The notes: generated from the letters alone by a model not told the origin. 8,907 bases of DNA from an uncultured Oscillospiraceae bacterium (GCA_900554535.1 USIA01000067.1:1-8907), one strand, 5' to 3'; shown: positions 1 through 7,184, counted from the stretch's first letter. Made by a program: numbers and translations.

Positions 1-306
1 GCGCAGGATACGCCGGTGCTGCTGCTCGACGAGCCGACAACCTATCTGGACATTGGCCGGCAGTTTGAAATCCTCGAAACCGTGCGCAGTCTGCACGCCC
101 GCGGGAAGACTATCGTCATGGTGCTGCATGATCTGAATCAGGCGTTGTGCTATGCCGACCAGCTGGCAGTCATGGAAAAAGGGCGGCTGCGCATGAGGGG
201 CACCCCGGAACAGGTTCTGCACAGCGGCCTTTTACAGCAGGTGTTTGGCGTGCGGATTGCCGAAGCGCCGGGCGCCGGCTACTGCTTTGCACCGCAGAAA
301 TTTTAA
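1..306 (+). CDS. ABC transporter ATP-binding protein, FecE/FhuC type (C-terminal part)
   Basis: This is the last 101 residues of an ATPase that powers an importer, probably for ferric siderophore, haem or cobalamin. Visible are Walker B with the catalytic glutamate (LLLDEP, residues 7-12 of the fragment), the D-loop (TTYLD) and the H-loop histidine (VMVLHDLNQA, His at residue 43). The context DEPTTYLDI, then HDLNQA..YAD, then G.P..VL....L..VFGV is typical of the FecE/FhuC/BtuD branch; this assignment is from family knowledge. Walker A and the signature motif lie left of the window. The frame is open from base 1 and stops with TAA at 304-306. Substrate cannot be told without the permease and binding-protein genes upstream. 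I see no convincing intrinsic terminator in 307-440. Being last before an independent promoter, it probably ends its operon. Confidence 0.9.
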   Translation, partial: AQDTPVLLLDEPTTYLDIGRQFEILETVRSLHARGKTIVMVLHDLNQALCYADQLAVMEKGRLRMRGTPEQVLHSGLLQQVFGVRIAEAPGAGYCFAPQKF

Positions 307-440
307 AAAACTATGCCCGCGCTTTGCAGAACTGCCCATCAGAAACTGTCCCTTTGTGACATATTTTGCTGAGCCGGTCTCAAAAACAAGTGAAATTTTA
401 TAAAACAGCATAATCCCCGGGGTTCTGCCGCGCAATCCTC

Positions 441-469
441 TTGTCCCAAGCCCGAAGAAGTGGTATAAT
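441..469 (+). promoter_or_regulatory. Sigma-A-type promoter of the flavodiiron gene
   Basis: The -35 is TTGTCC (441-446), the spacer 17 bp, and the -10 a perfect TATAAT (464-469). TGG directly before it makes an extended -10. Transcription should start near 476, leaving a T-rich leader of about 75 nt. Confidence 0.8.
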
Positions 470-552
470 CAAAGGCGTAAAATGAGCGGGCTTTTCCCAG
501 TTTTTTCATTTTTCTGTTTTGATTTGTGATCTATATAAGGAGGCTGTCCATT

Positions 553-1752
553 ATGTATTGCACTCGTGAAGTAGCGCCTGATGTTTATTGGGTTGGCGGC
601 AGCGACCGCCGTCTGGCACTGTTTGAGAATATGTTCCCGCTGCCCGATGGCGTCAGCTATGACGCTTATGTGATCCTCGACGACAAGACCGCCGCACTGG
701 ACACGGTCGATTCCGCGATCACCGGCCAGTACCTGGAAAATCTCGATCACGTCCTCAATGGCCGTCATCTGGATTATCTGATTGTCAACCATATGGAGCC
801 GGACCACTGTGCGGTGATCGGCGAAATGGTGCTGCGCCATCCGGACCTCAAGCTGGTCGGCAACAAAAAGACGTTCCAGTTCATCAGCCAGTTTTATGAT
901 TTCCCGCTGGAAGGCCGCTGCATCGAGGTCAAAGAAGGCGACACCCTGAACCTGGGCCGCCATGTGCTGACCTTTGTCATGGCCCCGATGGTCCATTGGC
1001 CGGAAGCAATGGTGACCTATGACACCACGGAAAAAATCCTGTTTTCCGCGGATGCGTTTGGCACTTTTGGCGCATTCCACGGCCATCTGTTTGCCGATGA
1101 AGTCGATTTCCAGAACCGCTATGCTGATGAAGCCCGCCGCTATTATACCAATATCGTTGGTAAATACGGCTCGCAGGTGCAGGCCGTGCTGAAAAAGGCC
1201 GGCACCATCGACATCCAGACGATCTGCCCGCTGCATGGCCCGATCTGGCGCAAAGATCTGGGCTGGATCCTCGATAAGTACAACCACTGGAGCAGCTACA
1301 CCCCCGAGGAGCCGGGCGTTGTCATCGCTTACGCCTCTATGTATGGCAATACGCAGAACGCGGCCGAGATCCTGGCCAACTTCCTGTCGGAAAAGGGTGT
1401 CAAGGAGATCCGCGTGTATGATATTTCCAAGACGCATTCTTCTTATGTGATTTCGGATGCATTCCGCTTCAGCAACATTGTCTTTGCCGCCCCGACCTAT
1501 AACAACGGCATTTACTTCGGCATGGAGGCGCTGATTCGTGACATGATCCGCCTGAACCTGCAAAACCGCAAGGTTTCGTTCATTGGCAACGGCACGTGGG
1601 TGCCAGTCTGCACCAAGGATATGGAAAAGCTCGCGACCGAAATGAAGAACACCACGGTCGTCGGCGATCAGGTTGTCATCCGCTCCTCTGTCAAGGAAGA
1701 ACAGCTCGCTGCCCTGGACAAGCTGGCGTCCGATATCGCGGCTTCCCTGTAA
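553..1752 (+). CDS. fprA: Flavodiiron protein (A-type flavoprotein, FprA family)
   Basis: A cytoplasmic 399-residue enzyme that reduces O2 to water and/or NO to N2O, protecting anaerobes from oxygen or nitrosative stress. The N-terminal metallo-beta-lactamase-like domain (about 1-250) keeps the di-iron ligands: H80, E82 and D84 in NHMEPDH, then H148 (MVHWP), D167 (SADAFG) and H228 (CPLHGP). A flavodoxin domain follows (about 255-399) with the FMN phosphate loop SMYGNT (262-267) and an APTYNNG motif. No rubredoxin or flavin reductase extension is present, so electrons should come from a separate rubredoxin-type partner. I chose ATG 553 because AAGGAGG (538-544) lies 8 nt upstream and MYCTREVAPDVYWVG fits the family start; the frame stays open to 526 without a ribosome site. 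Flanked by its own promoter and terminator, it appears monocistronic. O2 versus NO preference cannot be read from sequence. Confidence 0.95.
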   Translation: MYCTREVAPDVYWVGGSDRRLALFENMFPLPDGVSYDAYVILDDKTAALDTVDSAITGQYLENLDHVLNGRHLDYLIVNHMEPDHCAVIGEMVLRHPDLKLVGNKKTFQFISQFYDFPLEGRCIEVKEGDTLNLGRHVLTFVMAPMVHWPEAMVTYDTTEKILFSADAFGTFGAFHGHLFADEVDFQNRYADEARRYYTNIVGKYGSQVQAVLKKAGTIDIQTICPLHGPIWRKDLGWILDKYNHWSSYTPEEPGVVIAYASMYGNTQNAAEILANFLSEKGVKEIRVYDISKTHSSYVISDAFRFSNIVFAAPTYNNGIYFGMEALIRDMIRLNLQNRKVSFIGNGTWVPVCTKDMEKLATEMKNTTVVGDQVVIRSSVKEEQLAALDKLASDIAASL

Positions 1753-1777
1753 GTTTCCGGGCAATTGAATTGATTTT

Positions 1778-1827
1778 AAAAAAGCGGGACCGCGCCTCCG
1801 GAAAAGGGCACGGCCCTGCTTTTTCTT
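1778..1827 (+). terminator. Rho-independent terminator after the flavodiiron gene
   Basis: The arms 1779-1796 and 1807-1824 form an 18-position stem with two mismatches and a G-U pair, a ten-base loop and a T-rich 3' side (TTTTTCTTT). It lies 26 nt after the stop codon. The A-run on the 5' side could allow weak termination from the other strand. Confidence 0.8.
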
Positions 1828-1918
1828 TCCTACTGGACGGGGAAAAGCGGTCCATCCGATCGTTTGGGCGCGCTGTAGAAACTGCTGGAGCAGGTTTGGA
1901 AACATTAAAATCGGACAG

Positions 1919-1947
1919 GCGCATGCGGCCTTTGGCGCTGCATGCGC
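1919..1947. repeat. 8-bp perfect inverted repeat upstream of the uppP promoter
   Basis: GCGCATGC (1919-1926) and GCATGCGC (1940-1947) flank 13 bases. It sits about 30 bp before the -35 of uppP, and no T-run follows. It could be an operator or simply a hairpin. Nothing else recognisable lies in 1828-1978 apart from a 5-bp hairpin near 1834-1854. Confidence 0.4.
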
Positions 1948-1978
1948 TTCATGTTTGCGGAAATGTTTTCATATTGTT

Positions 1979-2008
1979 TAGACATTGGCAGACTGTCTGT
2001 GGTATGCT
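1979..2008 (+). promoter_or_regulatory. Probable uppP promoter (extended -10)
   Basis: The -35-like TAGACA (1979-1984), an 18-bp spacer and TATGCT (2003-2008) preceded by TGG form an extended -10 promoter. The start would be near 2015, about 47 nt before the ATG. Confidence 0.6.
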
Positions 2009-2061
2009 AAAGGCGTTGCCCATGTGCGGCACCGCATCAATTCAAGAAAGTGGGGAAATCA

Positions 2062-2922
2062 ATGGCGTTTTTGGAAGTCATCAAAACGATTATTCTCGGC
2101 ATTATCGAGGGCATCACCGAGTGGCTGCCAGTCAGCAGTACCGGCCACATGATTCTGTTCGATTCCTTTTGGCCCATGGACCCGAACGCCTATAAAGGCG
2201 GCAAAGAATTTATCGATCTGTTCCTGGTGGTCATCCAGCTTGGCGCGATTCTGGCGGTGCTGGTGCTTTACCGGCACAAGCTCAACCCGTTTAGCCGCCG
2301 CAAGACCGAATTACAGCGCCGCGGCACCTGGAGGCTGTGGGCCAAGGTGATTGTGGGCGTCATTCCGGCGGGCATTGCGGGCGTGCTGCTCGACGACTTT
2401 CTGTTTGCGCATCTGTATAATGGTGTCGTGGTGGCGATTGCACTGATTGTCTACGGCGTCGCCTTTATCGTGATTGAAAACCGCCGCAGACAGCCGCGTA
2501 TCACGACCACGGATGCGCTGGACTTCAAAACCGTGCTTTTGATCGGCTGCTTCCAGGCGCTGTCGATTATCCCCGGCACCTCCCGCTCCGGTTCCACAAT
2601 CCTCGGCGCGATTCTCTTGGGCTGCGGCCGCGCCGCTGCGGCGGAGTTCAGCTTCTTCCTCGCGATCCCGACCATGCTCGGCGCCAGCCTGATGAAAGTG
2701 GTCAAATATTTCCACACCTATGGATTGGGCTTTTCCAGCTTGGAAGTCGCGGTGCTGCTGATCGGGATGGTGGTCGCTTTCATCGTCTCCGTTTTCGCCA
2801 TCAAGGCCCTGATGAAGTTTGTGCAAAAGCACGACTTCAAGCCCTTTGGCTGGTACCGCATCATCCTCGGCGCAGTGGTCCTGATCCTTTTCTGCGCAAA
2901 TGTGCTGAAGGTGACCACATGA
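2062..2922 (+). CDS. uppP: Undecaprenyl-diphosphate phosphatase (UppP/BacA)
   Basis: An integral membrane phosphatase of 286 residues that converts undecaprenyl diphosphate to the monophosphate, regenerating the lipid carrier for peptidoglycan; extra copies commonly give bacitracin tolerance. Both family signatures are present: EGITEWLPVSSTGH (residues 16-29, with E16, E20 and H29) and PGTSRSGST (171-179, R175 being the conserved arginine). Hydrophobic segments are visible at about 52-70, 93-111, 121-138, 154-170, 180-200, 229-250 and 265-282. ATG 2062 is preferred over an in-frame GTG at 2050 because the GGGGA at 2052-2056 suits the ATG, and because MAFLEVIKTIILGIIEG is the usual start. The gene has its own promoter and ends at the hairpin at 2975. 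It is not co-transcribed with the flavodiiron gene. Confidence 0.96.
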   Translation: MAFLEVIKTIILGIIEGITEWLPVSSTGHMILFDSFWPMDPNAYKGGKEFIDLFLVVIQLGAILAVLVLYRHKLNPFSRRKTELQRRGTWRLWAKVIVGVIPAGIAGVLLDDFLFAHLYNGVVVAIALIVYGVAFIVIENRRRQPRITTTDALDFKTVLLIGCFQALSIIPGTSRSGSTILGAILLGCGRAAAAEFSFFLAIPTMLGASLMKVVKYFHTYGLGFSSLEVAVLLIGMVVAFIVSVFAIKALMKFVQKHDFKPFGWYRIILGAVVLILFCANVLKVTT

Positions 2923-2974
2923 ATCGAGGGCCTGCTTTTGGGCCCACAACATACCATGTTCATCAAGAAATTCT

Positions 2975-3015
2975 GCCCCTGCTGCGTTTTAGCATTGACG
3001 CGGCAGGGACTTTTT
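2975..3015 (+). terminator. Rho-independent terminator after uppP, overlapping the glmS promoter
   Basis: The arms around 2976-2987 and 2998-3009 pair over about 12 bp, with one mismatch and one G-U pair, around a ten-base loop. TTTTT (3011-3015) follows. The 3' half is also the -35 and spacer of the glmS promoter. Confidence 0.8.
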
Positions 3016-3024
3016 GTGTATAAT
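2995..3024 (+). promoter_or_regulatory. glmS promoter
   Basis: TTGACG (2995-3000), an 18-bp spacer and a perfect TATAAT (3019-3024). Transcription would start near 3031, placing about 65 nt ahead of the ribozyme cleavage site and giving a leader of about 290 nt. Confidence 0.85.
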
Positions 3025-3094
3025 AGGGAAAGTTTTATGGCCATTTATGCAAATGGCGGGGAGGTATGTGGACACAAAACGCCATCTTCAAAAA

Positions 3095-3280
3095 AGCGCC
3101 AGACGTGCGGGCGCGGGCAGGAGGCCCGTGTGACAGCGCCCCAGCGTGACGAGGAGAAGGGTGATCGAAGGTTTCGGCGGGTGCCCTTCCGGCTGCGAGC
3201 GGGCAGTCGACAGGCGGCGTACAAAAGCGCGGTGCGGGTTTTTCGGCCCGTCGAGAACTGCGCGGACAAAAGCGCCGTCC
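3095..3280 (+). ncRNA. glmS ribozyme (glucosamine-6-phosphate-activated self-cleaving riboswitch)
   Basis: This cis-acting ribozyme cuts its own mRNA when glucosamine-6-phosphate binds, so that GlmS synthesis is shut down by its product. The expected cleavage site is A3095/G3096, directly before GCGCC. Signature core stretches are present in order: GACGAGG (3148-3154), ATCGAAG (3164-3170), CGGCGGGTGCCC (3175-3186), and a P3 hairpin of GGCTGC with GCAGTC. The P2 helix GAAGGG/CCCTTC and a P4 helix joining GGCGGCG (3213-3219) to GCGCCGTCC (3272-3280) can be drawn. The assignment rests on resemblance to known glmS ribozymes as I remember them and on the glmS ORF starting 38 nt downstream. Confidence 0.95.
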
Positions 3281-3306
3281 TTTCCGCAAAAACCAGTACG
3301 GAAAGG
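3279..3306 (+). promoter_or_regulatory. Hairpin that could occlude the glmS ribosome binding site
   Basis: CCTTTCCG (3279-3286) pairs perfectly with CGGAAAGG (3299-3306). The 3' arm contains most of the AAAGGA used as the glmS Shine-Dalgarno (3302-3307). The first two bases also belong to the 3' strand of ribozyme helix P4, so folding of the two may be linked. Confidence 0.55.
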
Positions 3307-3318
3307 AAAATTGAATAT

Positions 3319-5152
3319 ATGTGTGGAATTATTGGCTATGTAGGCAGTGAGGACGCGGTCGATATTCTGATTGACGGGCTGCGCCGGTTGGAATACCGCG
3401 GGTATGATTCCGTTGAGCGCCTCCGCGGGGATCGCCGTGTATACGCCGGAAGGCGTCCGGATTGTCAAAACACGCGGCCGCATCGCAAACTTGCAGAAAA
3501 AGCTGGAAACCGGCGCATGCCCCAAAGGCACCACTGGCATCGGCCACACGCGCTGGGCCACGCACGGAGAACCGAGCGACGTCAATGCGCATCCGCACCG
3601 CTGCGGGCACGTGACACTCGTCCACAATGGCATCGTGGAGAATTATCAGGCGCTCAAAGCCCAGCGCGCCGCCGAGGGCGTCACGTTTCTCAGCGAGACC
3701 GACACAGAGGTGCTCGCCGCCACGCTCGACCATTTCTACACCGGTGACCCCATCGCCGCCATCGCCAAGATGGTGCAGGCGGTGGAGGGCTCCTATGCGC
3801 TTGCCATCCTCTTTGACGGCCATCCCGGCGAGATTTATGCGGTCCGCAAGGATAGCCCCCTGGTTGTCGGCCTGGGGGATGGGGCCAGTTACATCGCCTC
3901 AGACATGACGGTGCTGTTGCAGCATACGCGCCGTTACCTGCTGCCGGAGCCGGGCGAGATCGCCATTGCCACGAAAGGCGGTGTGCGCGTTGTGGACCTG
4001 AGCGGGGATCCGGTGAAAAAGAAGACGCTCACTGCGGACTGGGACGCCAGCGCAGCCCAAAAAGACGGGTATCCGCACTTCATGCTCAAGGAGATCCACG
4101 AGGAGCCGGACGCTGTCCGCCGGTGCCTGTCGCCGCGTATCCGAAACGGCCATGTAGAATTGGGCATTCCCGGCCTGCCGGACAATGTGCTGGCGACGGT
4201 GGAGCGCCTGCATATCGTAGCCTGCGGCACAGCCATGCATGCGGGCCTTGTGGGCGAATACGTGATCGAAGAACTGGCGCGCATCCCGGTGGAGGTAGAC
4301 ATTGCCTCTGAGTTCCGTTACCGTGACCCGATTTTCGGGCCGGATGACCTGGTGGTGCTCCTTTCCCAATCCGGCGAGACAGCGGATACCCTCGCTGCCC
4401 TGCGGCTGGCAAAGGCGCGCGGCGTGCATACGCTCGCCATCGTGAATGTGCCCGGCTCGACCATTGCGCGTGAGGCGGACGATGTGCTCTATACCTGGGC
4501 CGGCCCGGAAATCGCTGTGGCCAGCACCAAAGCCTATTTGGTGCAGCTGGCTTCGCTTTACCTGCTCGCCGTGAAGCTCGGCACCCTGCACGGGCAGATC
4601 AGCAGCGAGGAAGAGCGCGATCTGTGTGCGGATTTGCTGCGCGTGCCCGGGCAGGTCCGCGCGGCACTGGCAGAGGAGGACGCGGTTGCAGCTTACGCCA
4701 AACAGCTGCAAAATGCCCAGCATGTGTTCTTCATCGGCCGCGGCGTGGATTCCGCCCTGTCGATGGAGAGCTCCCTGAAGCTCAAGGAAGTCTCCTATAT
4801 TCACTGCGAAGCATATGCGGCCGGTGAATTAAAGCATGGCACCATTTCGCTGATTGAGGAGGGGACGCCGGTGATCGCTGTGGCGACACAGCCGGCGCTG
4901 TTTTCCAAGACCGTCAGCAACCTCGAGGAAGTGAAATCCCGCGGTGCAAAGGTGCTGCTGGTTTGCCGGGCGGATGCACAGGTGCCGGTTGATTTGGCGG
5001 GCCAGGTGCTGCATATCCCGGCCGGACGCCCAATCCTGTCGCCGATGTCCACTATTGTGCCCTTGCAGCTTCTGGCATACCGTATCGCGGTGCTGCGCGG
5101 GTGCGATGTGGATAAACCGCGCAATCTGGCAAAGAGCGTGACCGTGGAATAA
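3319..5152 (+). CDS. glmS: Glutamine--fructose-6-phosphate aminotransferase (isomerizing), frame broken by 13 extra bases
   Basis: GlmS makes glucosamine-6-phosphate from fructose-6-phosphate and glutamine, the entry step to UDP-GlcNAc and peptidoglycan. Translation should start at ATG 3319, giving MCGIIGYVG with the catalytic Cys2, after AAAGGA and the ribozyme. The frame reads correctly through EYRGYDS (codon 31, ending 3411). The conserved continuation AGIAVYTPEG lies in the next frame from 3425. Removing 13 bases (3409-3421) restores RGYDSAGIAV and a normal 606-residue enzyme: glutaminase motifs HTRWATHG (72-79), HNGIVEN (98-104) and SETDTEV, then two SIS domains with SQSGETADT (345-353) and AYAAGELKHG (494-503), ending SVTVE. 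As written, the first frame stops at 3747 after 142 residues. The second frame is open from 3371 to 5152 but lacks Cys2. GlmS is normally essential, so a sequence error, a minority variant or a very recent mutation are all possible. Confidence 0.93.
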
Positions 5153-5195
5153 GACGGACATAGATTTAGCCCCAGTTTTTATCATTCTAATAAAG

Positions 5196-5240
5196 AAGGA
5201 CGGCTGTTTTCCATCGCCTAAATGGAAAACAGCCGTCCTT
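5196..5240. terminator. Bidirectional terminator between glmS and the degV-family gene
   Basis: A perfect 19-bp stem (5196-5214 with 5222-5240) encloses a 7-base loop. It lies 43 nt after the glmS stop and 28 nt after the end of the convergent gene. The A/T at the stem ends gives a short T-run on either strand. Confidence 0.9.
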
Positions 5241-5268
5241 TCGTATTCTGATGTACCGTGCTTTTGCA

Positions 5269-6150
5269 TCATTCGCGGTCCTTGGCAGGGTAAAAAATCG
5301 CCAGCGCATTGGGCCCTGTGTGGGCGCCAATCACGGGCCCCAGGCTGTTGATGACCAGCTTTTTGGGCTTATAACGGGACTGGACCTGCTTTGCCACCGC
5401 CTTTGCATCCTCCAGGCAATCCCCATGGACAATGAATGCAGTCTGGAGCTCCGGATTTTGCGTGAAGCGGGTCTCCATCTTTTTCAGCAGACGCTGGAAT
5501 GCCTGCTGGCGGCCGCGCACCTTTTCCCGCACAATCAGGTGCCCTTCCTTGTCGATTTGCAGGATCGGCTTGATGGCGAGCATGGTGCCGACAAAGGCCG
5601 TCGCCGCACTCACGCGGCCTCCGCGCTTGAGGTGATTGAGGTCGTCGACCATGAACCATCCTGAGATGCAATAGCGGTATACCTGTACCCAGGCCATCAG
5701 CTCGTGCAGGGTCAAGCCCTCTTTTTGCTTGCAGGAGGCGAGATAGACCAGAAGGCCCTGCCCCAGCGTGGCTGTCAGACTGTCCACACCCTCGATGTTC
5801 CGCTGCGGATATTGTTTGCGCAGTTCCTCCATGGCCATACAGGCCCGCTGCCATGTGCCGGATAGACCGCTGGAAAAGCCAATATAAAGGATATCCAGCC
5901 CCTGGTCCAGATAAGGTTTAAAAAAATCGATAAAGGTCTGCGTCGGAATTTGCGCGGTGGTGGCCCACTGGCCTGCCCGCAGCGCGTCGAAAAATTTGTC
6001 CGCCGGATATTCCCGGTTGTCCGGGTATTGCAGGTATTCCTTGCCATCGATCGTAAACAGCATCGGGATCACCGCGATGTCCTGCTCCTCGACCAGGCTC
6101 GCCGGCAGGTCGCACGCGGCATCGGTAATCAATTGGTATGTTTTTGGCAT
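5269..6150 (-). CDS. DegV family protein (fatty-acid binding)
   Basis: A 293-residue cytoplasmic protein of the DegV/FakB family. Members bind a fatty acid and, in the FakA/FakB system, present it to a kinase that makes acyl-phosphate. Family landmarks are present: ITDAACDLP (8-16) at the start, TTAQIPT (64-70) at the position of the usual TSxPS/T ligand motif, GFSSGLSGTWQ (91-101), VDSLTATLGQG, LNHLKRGGRV (171-180), KPIL (194-197) and GPVIGAHTGPNAL (271-283). ATG 6150 is chosen because AGGAGG lies 9 nt upstream and the residues before it look unlike the family. A consensus-like promoter precedes it and the shared bidirectional terminator follows, so it is monocistronic. The role in fatty-acid use is inferred from the family; no fakA is in the window. 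Confidence 0.93.
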   Translation of the reverse strand: MPKTYQLITDAACDLPASLVEEQDIAVIPMLFTIDGKEYLQYPDNREYPADKFFDALRAGQWATTAQIPTQTFIDFFKPYLDQGLDILYIGFSSGLSGTWQRACMAMEELRKQYPQRNIEGVDSLTATLGQGLLVYLASCKQKEGLTLHELMAWVQVYRYCISGWFMVDDLNHLKRGGRVSAATAFVGTMLAIKPILQIDKEGHLIVREKVRGRQQAFQRLLKKMETRFTQNPELQTAFIVHGDCLEDAKAVAKQVQSRYKPKKLVINSLGPVIGAHTGPNALAIFYPAKDRE

Positions 6151-6202
6151 GGTGCAGTGCCTCCTTTCAAAGCGCGGCTTTTTGCAAACAAAAACAGTAT
6201 AA

Positions 6203-6231
6203 AGTATAGCGTTTTTTAGTCGTTTTTGCAA
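6203..6231 (-). promoter_or_regulatory. Promoter of the degV-family gene
   Basis: On the minus strand, TTGCAA (6226-6231), a 17-bp spacer and TATACT (6203-6208). The start would fall near 6196, giving a leader of about 46 nt. Confidence 0.8.
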
Positions 6232-6247
6232 GATTGGAGAATAGAAA

Positions 6248-6290
6248 GCACCCGGCAATGGGCGCAGTGCGCAAATCCATTGCCGGGTGC
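6248..6290 (-). terminator. Probable terminator of the minus-strand DUF1292/structured-RNA unit
   Basis: A perfect 14-bp stem (6248-6261 with 6277-6290) has a 15-base loop that itself can pair (GCGC/GCGC). On the minus strand it is followed by the T-rich TTTCTATTC. It lies just before the degV-family promoter, so it would end transcription coming from the right. Confidence 0.65.
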
Positions 6291-6322
6291 CGGATTTCAA
6301 ACAAATCCCGCCTGGCCGTAAT

Positions 6323-6465
6323 GTGCAGAAATAACCTGCCTACGAAAGACAGGTGGGTGCCCGCCCAACGGCTTCCTGCTCCCTTCCTCCGGCAAAGCCG
6401 GGAGGTCTGCAATCCACCGCCGGAGCTAAGCTCCCGAAATAAAAGTGTAGGGTTATTCTTAGCAC
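6323..6465 (-). ncRNA. Structured RNA of about 143 nt, candidate 6S RNA
   Basis: The two ends pair over about 14 bp: GTGC and AGAATAACC at the 5' end (minus strand, 6465-6451) with GGTTATTTCT and GCAC at the 3' end (6336-6323). Inside are a GGTGG/CCACC helix (6414-6418 with 6352-6356), an apical hairpin (6386-6393 with 6397-6405, one bulge) and a small hairpin GGAGC/GCTCC (6422-6434) on one side of the central open region. A closing stem, a large bubble with a small hairpin and a long apical stem is the 6S RNA plan, which mimics an open promoter to bind RNA polymerase. Strand is inferred from the neighbours: DUF1292 lies upstream and a terminator downstream on the minus strand. I could not see a strong promoter of its own. 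It might instead be a structured 3' UTR. Confidence 0.45.
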
Positions 6466-6492
6466 GGGTCCGCGAACCGGGCAGGAGTGCAA

Positions 6493-6810
6493 TCATGAAT
6501 CTTCGCCGAACGCTTCGTCTTCGTCGGGATAAAGCTCTTCAAAATGCGACTCAAACTCTGACGCAAGACGGTCGAGCAGCGCGTCATCCTCCACCTCGGC
6601 CAACTCCTGTTCGCCGTTTTCCGCCTCAATGGACTGGAAGATGTAATAAGCGCCGGCGTCCTCCACCTGCGCCTGCGGGTCGTCAAACGTGGGCAGAAGC
6701 GCATAAAATGTGCCGTCGTCATTGTCGATGACATCCAGTACTTCAAATTCGTGCTCCTGACCCTCTTCATCCACCAGCGTGAGCAGGTCGGCGCCAAAAT
6801 CATCGTTCAT
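6493..6810 (-). CDS. DUF1292 domain-containing protein (YrzB-like)
   Basis: A small, strongly acidic protein of 105 residues. Residues about 9-60 (LLTLVDEEGQEHEFEVLDVI, then DDGTFYALLP and AYYIFQ) match the DUF1292 pattern seen in Bacillota YrzB-type proteins, commonly found near alaS, the UPF0297 gene and ruvX. Neither of those is beside it here. The tail (about 66-105) is mostly Glu, Asp and Ala. ATG 6810 is chosen because GGAGG lies 7 nt upstream, although the frame stays open to 6960. It has a good promoter, and its transcript carries a hairpin-rich leader and probably the folded RNA on its 3' side. The molecular function of the family is not known to me. Confidence 0.88.
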   Translation of the reverse strand: MNDDFGADLLTLVDEEGQEHEFEVLDVIDNDDGTFYALLPTFDDPQAQVEDAGAYYIFQSIEAENGEQELAEVEDDALLDRLASEFESHFEELYPDEDEAFGEDS

Positions 6811-6825
6811 AGCGTGCCTCCGTGT

Positions 6826-6907
6826 GTCGGAAAGATACCGACCAAAATCTGTCTGTGTGTTGCCACAGACGGCAAATTTAGATGGACGCCCGTTTTCACG
6901 GGCCATC
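6826..6907 (-). promoter_or_regulatory. Three tandem hairpins in the DUF1292 leader
   Basis: Read on the minus strand, the leader of about 100 nt holds GCCCGT-GAAA-ACGGGC (6888-6903, flanked by GATGG/CCATC complementarity), then GTCTGTG/CACAGAC with a 6-base loop (6851-6870), then GTCGG/CCGAC (6826-6842) a few bases before the ribosome site. I do not recognise a known riboswitch or protein-binding leader. Confidence 0.45.
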
Positions 6908-6918
6908 CTTGTGCTTTT

Positions 6919-6947
6919 ATTGTACACAGTCAGCCGCCATAAGTCAA
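6919..6947 (-). promoter_or_regulatory. Promoter of the DUF1292 gene
   Basis: On the minus strand, TTGACT (6942-6947), a 17-bp spacer and TACAAT (6919-6924). It diverges from the large-RNA promoter at 7014-7042. Confidence 0.85.
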
Positions 6948-6970
6948 GCGGCAAATCCATCTAGAAGGCC

Positions 6971-7042
6971 ACAAAAAAGATATAAAAATTTTCAAAAAAG
7001 TTCAGAAAAACTATTGACAAGATGCAAAAAGCCCGCTATAAT
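6971..7042 (+). promoter_or_regulatory. Consensus promoter with A-rich UP-like element driving the large RNA
   Basis: TTGACA (7014-7019) and TATAAT (7037-7042), 17 bp apart, are both perfect consensus. Upstream, 6971-7013 is dominated by A-runs and AAAATTTT, as in the UP elements of rRNA and other stable-RNA promoters. Transcription should begin near 7049. It is the best promoter in the window, which suggests a highly made transcript. Confidence 0.9.
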
Positions 7043-7184
7043 ATAGACAGAAACAAGGAAGACAGCAAACGAAGAGCTCAGGCGGACGGGTTCTTCCCAA
7101 AAAGGAAGAAAAAAATCCGGGTCGCAAAAAGAAGGGCACGGGAGCTGGAAAACCTGTTAATTGAGACGGAAAGGAGCGAGTCCC

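Noticed and set aside
469..1905. 478-residue minus-strand ORF opposite the flavodiiron gene
   Set aside because: It is an antisense shadow of a gene with all expected di-iron and FMN motifs on the plus strand.
2938..3747. 269-residue plus-strand ORF spanning the glmS leader
   Set aside because: It reads through the terminator, promoter and ribozyme. Only its part from 3319 to 3411 is real glmS; the rest is out of frame after the 13-bp insertion.
3899..4804. 301-residue minus-strand ORF inside glmS
   Set aside because: Antisense shadow of the conserved GlmS SIS domains; no ribosome site or family motif.
6350..6375. T-box-like motif (GGTGGGTGCCCGCC) on the plus strand
   Set aside because: It does not match the T-box antiterminator consensus, and no aminoacyl-tRNA synthetase or amino-acid gene follows on that strand.
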